64,000 nt of DNA from Ferruginibacter sp. (GTDB lineage: Bacteria; Bacteroidota; Bacteroidia; Chitinophagales; Chitinophagaceae), in the NCBI RefSeq assembly GCF_028288465.1, contig NZ_JAQBNR010000015.1, positions 124,001 to 188,000 of the forward strand. The letters run 5' to 3'. Shown piece after piece: positions 45,444 through 55,096 of this stretch. Within the stretch, counting starts at the first letter, position 1; each line of letters begins with the position of its first letter. The notes under the pieces are model-generated. The model was not told the origin of the DNA and did no database searches. It saw only the letters and a program-made list of their open reading frames with translations. The translations under genes were made by a program, and so were the position numbers.

Positions 45444-46817
45444 TTAAAATGCTTCATTCAAGCCCAGGAAAAACCCTTTTGAACCGTATTTGCCAAACGC
45501 ATAATCCAAACAGAGATTGGTACGGGTGTGTTTATTGAACAGTACCCGTAAACCAGCGCCACCGCCGGGTTGCCATCGCTCAAATAATTTTGTGCCGAAT
45601 GCATCGTTGGAGGTTTGCATATTGAAAAAACCAACGCCGCTTAAAAACTTGTTATTGGTTATAGGGAACCGATATTCCATTTCAGAATAGTTATATTGCG
45701 TACCTTTAAAATAGGCAACAGTATAACCGCGGCCGCTTCTGAATCCGGCATCTTTTCCCGTACCAGCTATCTCAAGATAAGGTAGTACGCCGCTAACTAA
45801 ATAGGACCCCCAGTTCCAGAATGCCAACACATGCTCCGTGTGATTGGATGAAAGGGAGAAGTATTTTCTAAAGTCCGTTAAAAATTGCAATGCATTTTTT
45901 GAACTGCCCAGCCAGGTTTGATTTAAGCGAAAACCAGCATCGGCATACATGCCTTTATAGGCACGGTTCTGGTTGTCCCGGGTGGTATATTGTACATTTA
46001 ATAAAAGGCCGTTGGAACTGTAATGATCGCGGTTAAAGCCATGTTGGTCACTGTAAATATTGTAGGGTGTTAAGGCTGTAGCATTATGTAACCTGTCTTC
46101 AATATTTTTTCTTATTTCGAATGACACACCTGCACCTACAAAAAGATTTTTTTGTATTTCTTTATACACTTTTTCCCTGAAGTTAAAATACAGCGAATGC
46201 AGCACATACCCCTTTCGGGTAGGGTTACTCAGCACTAAATCAGCCTCGGTTTTACCGGAGCCCTCGCCGATGCCCAATCCAAAATCAGGTGTTACACTTT
46301 TAGCTGTCACCAGGCTGCCCTGCAGGTTCCATTTGTTACCAGGCGTATAGATATTGTGGTTAATGTAAAAATAGATGATGCCTTTGGTTGTAATGGAAAT
46401 AGATGTAGCGGCCACCGACATAAAAGTGGCAGGATCAGGTCCCAGTTTTATGCCGGCCACTGCCTTAATGCCTATCTGAAAACCAATAGTTGGGTTGGCT
46501 GCAATATTGGGTATCACCGTTATGCCGGATGGTTTCTTATTATTTACCTTTAGCTTCCCCTTTGGGTAAAAAATGTCCCGACCCAGGTCAGCTACATCAT
46601 ATTCACTCACTGGTTTCGTAACTGTAAGTTCAGGTTTTAATTCCGGATGGTGTAACGAATCGACCTTCACTGTATCAACAGGCATCAATTGGCTGTAACT
46701 ATAGTTGCTGCTGCATAGCAGCATTAATAACACTGCTATTGGCATCACAGCTAAACGTACAGAATTACGGTTTGGGGATATTAATATCTGCTTATCTATT
46801 ATTTTATTTTTGTTCAT
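45444..46817 (-). CDS. BamA/TamA-family outer-membrane barrel protein
   Basis: This 457-residue protein starts at the ATG at 46817 (a TTG 18 bases upstream is less likely). It has a long signal peptide ending near SYSQ. After a short linker it forms a 16-stranded-type barrel of the BamA/surface-antigen family: GIGEGSGKTEADL, YTTRDNQNRAYKGMYADAGF near 285, GSGRGY-like FRSGRGYTVAYFKGTQYNYSEMEYRFP near 368 (the conserved arginine-containing loop motif), and PGGGAGLRVLFN. It has no POTRA domains, so it is not BamA itself. The role is unknown: transport or assembly at the outer membrane. Confidence 0.8.
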   Translation of the reverse strand: MNKNKIIDKQILISPNRNSVRLAVMPIAVLLMLLCSSNYSYSQLMPVDTVKVDSLHHPELKPELTVTKPVSEYDVADLGRDIFYPKGKLKVNNKKPSGITVIPNIAANPTIGFQIGIKAVAGIKLGPDPATFMSVAATSISITTKGIIYFYINHNIYTPGNKWNLQGSLVTAKSVTPDFGLGIGEGSGKTEADLVLSNPTRKGYVLHSLYFNFREKVYKEIQKNLFVGAGVSFEIRKNIEDRLHNATALTPYNIYSDQHGFNRDHYSSNGLLLNVQYTTRDNQNRAYKGMYADAGFRLNQTWLGSSKNALQFLTDFRKYFSLSSNHTEHVLAFWNWGSYLVSGVLPYLEIAGTGKDAGFRSGRGYTVAYFKGTQYNYSEMEYRFPITNNKFLSGVGFFNMQTSNDAFGTKLFERWQPGGGAGLRVLFNKHTRTNLCLDYAFGKYGSKGFFLGLNEAF

Positions 46818-47009
46818 CGCAGTAGCAAAAAACAAATTTTAAACCAAAACGACCGGGCCTGGCGGAGGCTAAACTCTCTGTCCTGACTTCCGTAAATTTC
46901 AAACTAATTATTTATGCCGGTAAATCCTTGTGGCAAGCACAGTTTTCATGGTTGTTTAATTCAGTAAATAGTTATCAAAAACGATGATCTTTACAACCAA
47001 TTTTTTATT

Positions 47010-49418
47010 ATGAATTTACCTTTACATCAATTTTTTCGGATACTGTTTCTATTGCAATGCTGTTTTATTTTAACTGCCCAAAAAGCAACCGCCCAGGATC
47101 CTGCTTTACAAAAACAACTGGAGGAAAGTCAATACCTGAAGACGGTTATGAAAAATGATCCTGCCAATGCGGGGCTGACCAGGTGGTTAAAAAAGCCGGT
47201 GGAACAATCCAGGATATTACCATTGGCTGATGACTTTTATGCGTTAAAGATTAATGGACCTGGTACAATCCATATCAATCATGATATTACAAAATCAGCA
47301 AGCGGCAGCATCGTGCTGGAAACACCTGCTTCTCTTGCCATAAAAAATCCATCCAACAGAAGTTATGCTTCCGCAGAAATGATCAGGCCTTTAAATGGAG
47401 AAAATTTAACCGGCTTCAACCGCTTTTCTGTTTGGGTATATGCCGATGCGCCGGGTTTCTATTCTGTTTTTGTGGGCTGCACTTTATACAATGGTGGTAA
47501 ACATATCATGCCCACGCCCGGCCGTTTTGAAGGTCAGCATTTTGAAACAATCTATCCCGGCAAATGGCATCGCATTGTTTGGGAAATGCCCGATTTATAC
47601 CGTGATTCAGTGACCGGTTTTTCGGTGAACATAATGCTGACAGGTTCGCCCAAAGGCGCGGCTGATAAACTGAAGTTATATGTGGATGATATGCGCATAG
47701 AAAAAGTGGAGCCTGAAAACAGCCGGGGTTTTACTTTGAGAAAAGATGCCATTGCGTATAGCCATAGTGGTTATACAATCAATGCAGCCAAACAGGCCCT
47801 GGTGCAAAATAATACCGGCACTGGTTTTCAGCTGCTCAATGAAAAAAATAAAGTGGTGTTTAAAGGAGAAGGGAAAAAAATGGACAGTGGTTTTGTTCAA
47901 TTCAATTTCAGCTCGTTTAATACGCCCGGATATTACACACTGAAGGCAGGCAACCGCCAAACCAAACCCTTTGCAATCGGCAACGATGCATGGCTGGCTA
48001 CGGCATGGCATACACTCAATTTTTTCTATGCAGAACGATGTGGGTACGATCAGCCCGGTATTCACCAGGCCTGTCACCAGGATGTTTTTTGTGTTCATCC
48101 GGATGGAAGAAAAATAGCCGTGAATGGTGGCTGGCATGATGCGGCAGATTTAACGCAGGGCGTGGGTAACACCGCCCGTGGCGGCATGGCGATGCTGGAG
48201 TTGGCGAGGTCGGTAAAAAACAAAAACAAGCAATTGTATGAGCGCTTGGTTGAAGAAGCACGCTGGGGCTTGAACTGGACGATGAGCACGCGTTTTGGCG
48301 ATGGCTACCGCGAAGGAGGATTGATCATTGGCATCTGGACAGATAACATCACCGGCACCAAAGATGATATTGAAGGCAAGGCCACCAACAACCCGCTTGA
48401 TAATTTTATCGCCGCTTCTTACTGTGCCATGGCCGTTCCGTTTTACAAAGAGACCGACACGGTATTTGCACGCTGGTGCCGCAATAGTGCCATTGAAGAT
48501 TTTACTTTTGCCAATGATATGCTGGGCATGTTTGCAACCAGTAAAAATGAAACAGAATTATATGCGCAGGCAACGGTATCTGCCATGCATTTGTACCGCC
48601 TCACAAAGGATCAACGTTACATGGATTGGGCAGTTCAGTATGCGCATGTTGTGATGGAATGTCAGCAAAAAGAAAGGCGTACTGATTGGTCAGTACCACT
48701 GCATGGATTTTTTTATGAATCAAGACAAAAGAAACGCATCCTTGAATTTTTTCACCGCAGCAATGAAGAGCTGATGGTGCAGGGATTAACTATGTTGCTG
48801 ACCGATGCGCCACAGCATGCGGATGCCATTGCATGGAAAGCTTCCTGCCAGGCCTATGCAGACTACCTGCATGCTATTGCAAAGCTGGCATCACCTTACG
48901 GCATTTTACCTGCCGCCGTGTATGAATTAAACAACGCCGATTTCACAGGTATTTATCATGAAGGCGACCAGGTGGGTATGCCTTCGATGGAAGAGTACAA
49001 TGCACAGGTAAAAAATGGGATTCCATTCGGTGGTAATTTTTACCTGCGCCGTTTCCCGGTAGCGTACCAGTTTCGTGGCTTTCATGCGGTGCTGATGGGA
49101 AAAGCCAAAGCAGCTTTTCTTTTGTCCGGTGTATTAGGCGATCCCGAATTAAAAAAGATAGCCACCCGCCAACTGGAATATATTGTTGGTTATAATCCAT
49201 TTGCCATGAGTACTATTTATGGTGATGGCTATGATTACCCGCCCTTATACGGAGCCTATGCCGGTGATGTAGCGGGAGCTGTTCCCGTAGGAATTGAAAC
49301 CTTTGAAAATGAAGACCAGCCTTACATGTCCATGCAGGTGAATGCCACCTACAAAGAGATATGGACGCATACTACAGCCGGTGTGATGTGGCTGGTGGCG
49401 GCGCTTTTGAAGGATTAA
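47010..49418 (+). CDS. GH9 family glycoside hydrolase with N-terminal beta-sandwich domains
   Basis: This 802-residue secreted protein has a signal peptide (KATAQ). Residues about 60-235 are a jelly-roll-like module (SVWVYADAPGFYSVFVG), and about 240-325 are an Ig-like domain like the CelD N-terminal domain of GH9 enzymes. The rest is an (alpha/alpha)6 barrel. GGWHDAADLTQG carries Asp377 and Asp380, matching the nucleophilic-water Asp pair (usually DAGD, here DAAD), and Glu783 in YKEIWTHTTAGVMW fits the general acid. GH9 members are mostly beta-1,4-glucanases with some exo-glucosaminidases, and the substrate is uncertain here. Confidence 0.88.
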   Translation: MNLPLHQFFRILFLLQCCFILTAQKATAQDPALQKQLEESQYLKTVMKNDPANAGLTRWLKKPVEQSRILPLADDFYALKINGPGTIHINHDITKSASGSIVLETPASLAIKNPSNRSYASAEMIRPLNGENLTGFNRFSVWVYADAPGFYSVFVGCTLYNGGKHIMPTPGRFEGQHFETIYPGKWHRIVWEMPDLYRDSVTGFSVNIMLTGSPKGAADKLKLYVDDMRIEKVEPENSRGFTLRKDAIAYSHSGYTINAAKQALVQNNTGTGFQLLNEKNKVVFKGEGKKMDSGFVQFNFSSFNTPGYYTLKAGNRQTKPFAIGNDAWLATAWHTLNFFYAERCGYDQPGIHQACHQDVFCVHPDGRKIAVNGGWHDAADLTQGVGNTARGGMAMLELARSVKNKNKQLYERLVEEARWGLNWTMSTRFGDGYREGGLIIGIWTDNITGTKDDIEGKATNNPLDNFIAASYCAMAVPFYKETDTVFARWCRNSAIEDFTFANDMLGMFATSKNETELYAQATVSAMHLYRLTKDQRYMDWAVQYAHVVMECQQKERRTDWSVPLHGFFYESRQKKRILEFFHRSNEELMVQGLTMLLTDAPQHADAIAWKASCQAYADYLHAIAKLASPYGILPAAVYELNNADFTGIYHEGDQVGMPSMEEYNAQVKNGIPFGGNFYLRRFPVAYQFRGFHAVLMGKAKAAFLLSGVLGDPELKKIATRQLEYIVGYNPFAMSTIYGDGYDYPPLYGAYAGDVAGAVPVGIETFENEDQPYMSMQVNATYKEIWTHTTAGVMWLVAALLKD

Positions 49419-49469
49419 AAACAATGCCCTACTTTGGTACCCATAATCAACTATCCAAAATATACCGCT

Positions 49470-50186
49470 ATGCCACAATTTACTATCCGAGAAAATGGAT
49501 TTGATGCCATCAAGAAAAAAGTGCTTCTAAGAACATTCGTTTTAATGACTGCTTCTATGGCAGTTGGACTAATAATCAGCAAGCTGAATACCTCTCATGA
49601 AAAAAACGAGGTGAATATTTTCCCTTATTTTATTCCGGTGATTGCGGTAATTATAGGGTACCAAATGTATACTGGCATCAAAAAAATGAAGATCAACTTT
49701 GAAAGCTTTCAACTTACCATCACGGATAACGTTATCACAAGAGAACAGAACAACCTGAATTCACTATCAATAAGCGCTATTGAAATAAAGGAGATCGTAA
49801 AAAATAATGATGGAACTATTGTTGTTAAAGGGCTTACTGCAACAGACAAAATCTTCATACCCGCGCAAATTGAAGACCCAACAGAACTGGAAATATTGCT
49901 GAATTTATTGCATCCTGTTACGGTCAAAACAAAAGACAGCTTTCTTCGGAAATACGGTTTTTTATTATCGTTTGTAATGCTCGCGTTAATGTTGGGTGTT
50001 TACGCCGGTACGAACAAAATACTTATTGTTGTTTGTGGCGTAGTGCTCACAGGTTTCCTTGGCTGGAGTATTTACAACGTACAGCAAAATAAAAATCTCG
50101 ATGCCAAAACCAAGCGCAGTACCTGGTGGATGGTTGTTGTTCTACTGTCAGTTATTGGGGTAATGATTTTTAAATTATCAGCATAA
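49470..50186 (+). CDS. Small membrane protein with PH-like domain
   Basis: This 238-residue protein starts at the ATG at 49470; a TTG at 49434 would add twelve residues. It has two N-terminal membrane spans (residues about 20-70), a middle soluble stretch of about 90 residues rich in alternating strands (FESFQLTITDNVITREQ...IEIKEIVKNNDGTIVVKG), similar to bacterial PH domains, and two or three C-terminal spans. No named family was recognised. It follows the GH9 gene by 52 bases and may share its transcript. Confidence 0.65.
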   Translation: MPQFTIRENGFDAIKKKVLLRTFVLMTASMAVGLIISKLNTSHEKNEVNIFPYFIPVIAVIIGYQMYTGIKKMKINFESFQLTITDNVITREQNNLNSLSISAIEIKEIVKNNDGTIVVKGLTATDKIFIPAQIEDPTELEILLNLLHPVTVKTKDSFLRKYGFLLSFVMLALMLGVYAGTNKILIVVCGVVLTGFLGWSIYNVQQNKNLDAKTKRSTWWMVVVLLSVIGVMIFKLSA

Positions 50187-50255
50187 AAATTGTTAGGAAG
50201 GTTAGTTAGTAATGGAGTAAGTTAAATTTATTCATTCATCATCATCAAATGAATT

Positions 50256-50690
50256 ATGGAAAACAATCAAAAAGTCCTTTTTGTCCAAAATATAGGCAAT
50301 GATGAATATGAAATAGAAAGCCTTTGGTGTATAAAAGATGGAGATAACTACATTGTTGACAACATTCCATTTATAGCAAAACGGGTATCATTAGGGGATA
50401 CAATAAAAGCAGAATTTGATACAGCCGAGAATGCTTATTATTTTGATGATTTTGTTGCAGTGTCTGGAAATACAACACTAAGAATATATTTTAAGAACGA
50501 ACAAATTATAGAAGATGTCAGACATCAATTAAATAATTTCGGGTGTTCGGCAGAGATTTTTTTGGCACGAAAAATATTATCGGTAAATGTGCCAGGTACC
50601 GTAGACTATGCCCCTGTTAAACAATATTTGGACGAAGGGGAGCAAAAAGAAAAATGGCAATATGAAGAATCGTGTTTAGCTCATGAATAA
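50256..50690 (+). CDS. DUF4265 domain protein
   Basis: This 144-residue cytoplasmic protein matches DUF4265 in length and in its pattern (YEIESLWCIKDGDNYIVDNIPFIAKRVSLGD near residue 18, then a ferredoxin-like C-terminal half). The function of the family is unknown. It is often found near immunity or toxin-related genes, but nothing like that is visible here. Confidence 0.75.
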   Translation: MENNQKVLFVQNIGNDEYEIESLWCIKDGDNYIVDNIPFIAKRVSLGDTIKAEFDTAENAYYFDDFVAVSGNTTLRIYFKNEQIIEDVRHQLNNFGCSAEIFLARKILSVNVPGTVDYAPVKQYLDEGEQKEKWQYEESCLAHE

Positions 50691-50981
50691 TAAGCCATTC
50701 GTTTCAAAATATCAGGCGTGTAGAATAAGCAACGACTTTGTGCCCTTACTGGTGCGCCCATCAAATCAAATAATCTCGGTGTTCCATGAACGTCGTTGTT
50801 GTGTCTCCTAACTAATAACCTAAGCTGCGCAGGATGAAATGTTCAACCATGCACAGGCATTCCAATATTGCCTACTGAAGATGCTAATGTAAAAGATTGC
50901 GAACACTTGTGTGCAGGGTCTTTTACCAGCATGAGTAATTATTTAGTTCGGAGGGGCTTTGTTTAACAGCTGCTCCTTACT

Positions 50982-51056
50982 TTACTTTTTTTGTCTTGAC
51001 ACAAAAAAAGTAACAAAAAAAAGTCAAGCCAGCAACGAATACAGCCCGTTGCTGGC
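50982..51056. repeat. Two adjacent perfect hairpins
   Basis: ttactttttttgt (50982-50994) and acaaaaaaagtaa (51001-51013) form a perfect 13-base stem with a 6-base loop. Fifteen bases on, gccagcaacg (51028-51037) and cgttgctggc (51047-51056) form a perfect 10-base stem with a 9-base loop. The pair looks like a dispersed non-coding element. Confidence 0.6.
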
Positions 51057-51179
51057 ATGCAGCTTTGTGAAGCTTTTGTGCATGGTGGTTTCAGCTTTGG
51101 TAATTCTATTGTTAGACTTGTTACGCCTTAAGTACCAATTGCTGTCGGGTGAAACGTAGAGGCTTACATATTATTCACT

Positions 51180-51339
51180 CGAGTTGAAAACAGTAACCGG
51201 ATAAGACGCCTCTTTTGCTACGGTTCCGGCTTGCCGGAATTCAAAAAAATGCGTAGCATTCCCGATAGCTATCGGGATTTTTGAAAGAAGCAAAAGCAGC
51301 GGCGTTCCAGTTACGCAGTCCGCCGGCTGTGGAGGCGAC
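51180..51339 (+). repeat. Dispersed foldable repeat, copy B
   Basis: This is the second, 160-base copy of the element at 4675-4817, in the same orientation. The difference in length is mostly due to a perfect 18-base palindrome, tcccgatagctatcggga, at 51260-51277, at a position where copy A has only a few bases. The outer arms, the ttccggc-tt-gccggaa hairpin and both ends are conserved, with scattered base changes. Confidence 0.75.
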
Positions 51340-51464
51340 AGCAACGAATTGGATAAATAACAAATAAGGAAAGGTGCCCAACAGTCAAAGTAGCGAATAA
51401 AAGAATCTGCAAATAAATGGAGACAGATCAAATCCGAAAGCCAAAGCTGAATTGAAATAACATA

Positions 51465-51483
51465 GTACAAGAGTGCGACGCCA
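51465..51483 (+). repeat. 19-base dispersed repeat, first copy
   Basis: gtacaagagtgcgacgcca is identical to 60094-60112 on the same strand. Both lie in non-coding gaps. Confidence 0.6.
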
Positions 51484-51516
51484 ATGCAGCACCACAAAGC
51501 TTTTTGGCCAGGACAA

Positions 51517-54156
51517 TTATTTTTCCTGATCCATTCTGCCCCAGCAATTGGTTTGTTTTGCCTGCATTTTTTGTTCAAGTGTGGGAATCTCATCCCGCAT
51601 GGCCCCCTGTAAAGATTGTTGATTAAATGCGTTGTTGCTGCCTGGGCGGGTGGAGTTTTGCGAACCGGTTGCTGAACTGCTTTTGATTCTTCCTGCTATA
51701 TCTGCCAAGTGCCACTTCGTTTCTTCGTCTTTGCAGGTTGCTAAGGCACTGTCAATCTTTTTTACCAATTGTGCTTTATGCGCTTTTAAAACAGATAGTA
51801 AATCGATCATGCCCAAATCAGCAGCATAACTATTGCCCTGGGCTGATTCTATGCCATCCTGCAGGCTTAATAACTGCGCCACATAAGCTTTTTGCAAATT
51901 CCTGCGGTATAGATCAACTGGTTTATTGGCGGTTAATTCTGACCAAATACCAGTTTCAAGATCGGTAAAAAACTGGTTGGGCGTGTAGGCTTTGGATGGT
52001 TGTAACGCTTGCAAATAAATCATGCGGTTGATGATACGGGGCGACATGATTTCATTCAACACATCTTTCTGAATGTTCAGCACATCCATATAACCTGCAC
52101 CACCGGTAGCGGCATACAATTGTTTATTGAATAACCAACCGGGTGTTTTAAACAATTCTTCCTGCAGAAAATTAACAGCCGCTTTTTGTTTGCTGCGGTC
52201 TGCGTAGTCTACCACATTGCCTTTTTGCTCCACGGTTTTTGGGGTTAAATAACGGCCACCAATACTTTGGCTCACATGCGATAAATAGCGTTTATACTGG
52301 TACATCAGCTGATCTTCCATTTTGCTGGCGGCATCATAATTTTCGTCTGGCAACTTTGCCCAATTTAATAATTCGGGTAGTATTTGTTTTAAATTTTTAA
52401 TGCCGTATTTACCTGCTTTCACTGCGTCATCACCCAAATCTTCTGCCTGGCAACTGGAGCCGCTATAAGCGTATAATAAGGCCGAGTCTTCCAGCTTTTT
52501 TATTACCCATTGATTTAAATATTCTTTTTCTGCGGCTGCATTTTTCATAGGTGGTAACCAGCGGTAGCCCCAGTCAATGGCCCATTCATCGTAAGCGCCG
52601 ATGCGGGGAATCAGTTCCTGTTCCGTCATACAGTCTTCAGGTTGCGCTACATAATTAAAACGGGCGTAATCCATAATAGAAGGACAAATGCCATTGGAAT
52701 CCACCCAGTTTTTGCTACGCAGACTATCAACCGGCACGGTAGCGGAAGAAGCAAAATTATGTGCCAGTCCAAGCGTATGGCCTACTTCGTGACTGCACAC
52801 AAACGTGATTAGTTTACCCATCAGGCTATCGCTCAAAATCATTTTACGGGCGGCCGTATCACTTGGTGAAGCCTGTATAAAATACCAGTCGTGCAGAATT
52901 TCGGTTATGTTATGATACCAGTTGATATGCGTTTCCAGAATCTCGCCCGTGCGGGGATCATTTACGTTTGGTCCGCTGGCGTTTTGTACCCAGGAAGCTT
53001 TGTAAACAATAGCGCTGTGTCTTGAATCTTCGAGACTCCACTCAGGATCATTCAGCGGTGCTTCCAGTGCATAAATGGCATTTTTAAAACCCGCTTTTTC
53101 AAAGGCTTTTTGCCAGGCATTTACACCCTGTATTAAATAGGGCACCCATTTTTTTGGTGTGGCTGGGTCAATGTAATAAACGATGGGCTTTTTGGGTTCA
53201 ACGAGTTCTCCTCTATAATATTTTTCCAGGTCTTCTTCTTTCGGTTCCAGCCTCCAGCGGGTTACCAGCCAGGTGCCATTGAAACCCTGCGGATGAGGGA
53301 TATCAAAATCAACATAACCCCTTCCAAAATAACCAACTCTTTCATCCACCGGCCTTGCCTTCATGGGTATTTTTGGCAGCAGTACCATGGAGGTGTTGAG
53401 CTCGTAGGTTAAATAGGGCATCGACTGGGCCATACCTGAGTTGCCGTTTGAAAAAGTTTTTACGGTTTTTATTTCTATGTTCTGCGGAAAGGAAGAAACA
53501 CCCTGCACATACGATTTATCGTTTTGCAGGCCGCCTAAACTATACAGCCTTTTTTGCTGACCGCTGAAGAAAAAAAGTTCGTTGTCGTTGTTGATATAAT
53601 CTGTCATATCAACCAGTACACTGGAAGAGTCAGGCCCGTAACCTTTGATATCAAAGGCCGCCATAATAGGAGACAGGTTGGAATTGGATACGGCCCTGAA
53701 CATACCATTATCACTGGAGTCCGCAGCACGGCTGCCGGAATAATCAATCTTTTTGATAAATATTTTATTGTTGGTGCCTTTATAAAACTGGATAACGTTT
53801 TCACCAATCTGGTCGGCTCCGTAACCTGCGTATTCATGATCGGGCCTTACCTGTGCGGCTGCCCTGGCAATGCGGTTCACAACCAGGATGTCTTTTTCAA
53901 AAAGCGAGTCGGGTATTTCAAAATAGAAGCGGTCGTCTTTTTTATAGATGTTACAAAGGCCTTTATTGGCAGTGCCCTGTTTGAGCAGGTTTTCAAAAAA
54001 AGATTTCTTTTTGGGTTGATAGTAGGGGTCCGTTTTTATTTCGAAAGAAGCCGTGGTTTGCGGCCTGCCGGTATTTTTTTGTAGCAATGAACAGGACGTA
54101 AAAAGAACGCAACAAATGACGCCTGCAATTATCTTATTACTGTACGACTTTCCCAT
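51517..54156 (-). CDS. Zinc-dependent metalloprotease lipoprotein (DUF5117/DUF4953 type)
   Basis: This 879-residue protein has a probable lipobox ending at Cys22 (LFTSC). The N-terminal 300 residues match the DUF5117/DUF5118 pattern (FYFEIPDSLFEKDILVVNRIARA-type text near 70). The protease domain carries CSHEVGHTLGLAHNF with His456, Glu457, His460 and His466, a full metzincin HExxHxxGxxH site, followed by SIMDYARFNYVAQPED as the Met-turn. The C-terminal 300 residues are helical. It would act in the periplasm or on the surface, anchored by lipid. Such large metalloproteases are common in Bacteroidota but few have a known substrate. Confidence 0.9.
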   Translation of the reverse strand: MGKSYSNKIIAGVICCVLFTSCSLLQKNTGRPQTTASFEIKTDPYYQPKKKSFFENLLKQGTANKGLCNIYKKDDRFYFEIPDSLFEKDILVVNRIARAAAQVRPDHEYAGYGADQIGENVIQFYKGTNNKIFIKKIDYSGSRAADSSDNGMFRAVSNSNLSPIMAAFDIKGYGPDSSSVLVDMTDYINNDNELFFFSGQQKRLYSLGGLQNDKSYVQGVSSFPQNIEIKTVKTFSNGNSGMAQSMPYLTYELNTSMVLLPKIPMKARPVDERVGYFGRGYVDFDIPHPQGFNGTWLVTRWRLEPKEEDLEKYYRGELVEPKKPIVYYIDPATPKKWVPYLIQGVNAWQKAFEKAGFKNAIYALEAPLNDPEWSLEDSRHSAIVYKASWVQNASGPNVNDPRTGEILETHINWYHNITEILHDWYFIQASPSDTAARKMILSDSLMGKLITFVCSHEVGHTLGLAHNFASSATVPVDSLRSKNWVDSNGICPSIMDYARFNYVAQPEDCMTEQELIPRIGAYDEWAIDWGYRWLPPMKNAAAEKEYLNQWVIKKLEDSALLYAYSGSSCQAEDLGDDAVKAGKYGIKNLKQILPELLNWAKLPDENYDAASKMEDQLMYQYKRYLSHVSQSIGGRYLTPKTVEQKGNVVDYADRSKQKAAVNFLQEELFKTPGWLFNKQLYAATGGAGYMDVLNIQKDVLNEIMSPRIINRMIYLQALQPSKAYTPNQFFTDLETGIWSELTANKPVDLYRRNLQKAYVAQLLSLQDGIESAQGNSYAADLGMIDLLSVLKAHKAQLVKKIDSALATCKDEETKWHLADIAGRIKSSSATGSQNSTRPGSNNAFNQQSLQGAMRDEIPTLEQKMQAKQTNCWGRMDQEK

Positions 54157-54441
54157 GCCTGGTTATAGGTTTTAATCGTTCATCTGCAATTTCCACTTCT
54201 CCAATGATGCACGATATATTGTGTAGAATAAAGAACAGTTACTAATATAGATGCTAACGCAGAAAAGCGATGTTTTTATTGTGTTAATGTGGATAAAAAG
54301 ACATTAATAACATATCATTGCAAGTCTGTTAACAAAGCCCGGTTATCTTTAATATGTTACGTTATATAAAAGCTGAAAAATAAGCCGTTGATTAGCACCT
54401 TTCATCATTACGTAATAATTCAAAACTGCAAAAAATAAAAT

Positions 54442-55059
54442 ATGAAAACATTGTTATTCCTCGCCCTGCTGTTTATTTCAAATACGTTGGTTGCACAAAT
54501 AAAACTTCCTGAACACACCATTGAAATTGCTGCCGGACGCAGTGCCCATAGTACCGGTGATAATAAGGGAGTGAGCTTTGCTGTCGCATACGAAAAATAC
54601 TTCCGTAAGAAACTTTCCTGGACAATTGCATTGGGAGGCACGATTCATGACGGAGCAGAGCCGCTTTATTATACTGATCCCACGGGGCACATAAACGACG
54701 GATCATTCAGGTATACGACTGCCGGTTTTCAAATAGAATGCCTGGCAGGCTATAGTTTTATTCGCACCAGCCAGCACGAATTTCAACTGAAGGCTGGCGG
54801 GTTGGTAAGGCTTCAATCGTCCTCCTATTTTGATCAGTTGGGGATACTTTATCCTGCCGGCACAGGGCTCCCTATGCCGGTACTATATATTGTAAATACC
54901 ACACCACAAAGAACATATGCTGCCGGCGCATGCCTTCAGCTGCAATACAATTATACATTTAGAAGCCAGCTGCAACTGGGAACAATGGCGGGTTTTCAAA
55001 TGGATACCAACGGAGATAATATTTCTCACTTATCGCTTGTGTTGGGCAGGCGTTTTTAA
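54442..55059 (+). CDS. Small outer-membrane beta-barrel protein
   Basis: This 205-residue protein has a signal peptide (SNTLVAQ). The mature part has alternating amphipathic strands with Gly and aromatic residues (GVSFAVAYEKYFRKKLSWTIALGG, LQLQYNYTFRSQLQLGTMAGF) and ends SLVLGRRF, with the C-terminal Phe expected for insertion by BamA. No named family was recognised. It is divergent from the metalloprotease lipoprotein gene and convergent with the RmuC-like gene. Confidence 0.7.
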   Translation: MKTLLFLALLFISNTLVAQIKLPEHTIEIAAGRSAHSTGDNKGVSFAVAYEKYFRKKLSWTIALGGTIHDGAEPLYYTDPTGHINDGSFRYTTAGFQIECLAGYSFIRTSQHEFQLKAGGLVRLQSSSYFDQLGILYPAGTGLPMPVLYIVNTTPQRTYAAGACLQLQYNYTFRSQLQLGTMAGFQMDTNGDNISHLSLVLGRRF

Positions 55060-55096
55060 TACCAGTCGATTACACTTTTTAAGTGGTGAAGCTCTT

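Larger units (their letters stand above)
50691..51516. other. 826-base non-coding region dense in repeats
   Basis: No convincing gene is present. From left to right it holds a strong A/T hairpin at 50982-51013, a second perfect hairpin at 51028-51056, repeat copy B at 51180-51339, and a 19-base sequence at 51465-51483 that recurs at 60094-60112. The left 250 bases contain no recognised element. Confidence 0.6.

Noticed and set aside
45444-46817. BamA, the outer-membrane assembly factor
   Set aside because: The protein is too short and lacks POTRA domains; only the barrel belongs to the family.
50959-51159. 66-codon frame in the repeat-rich gap
   Set aside because: It runs through two hairpin repeats and has no start signal or recognisable sequence.
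53554-54084. Plus-strand frame of 176 codons
   Set aside because: It is antisense to the N-terminal half of the metalloprotease lipoprotein, without family features.
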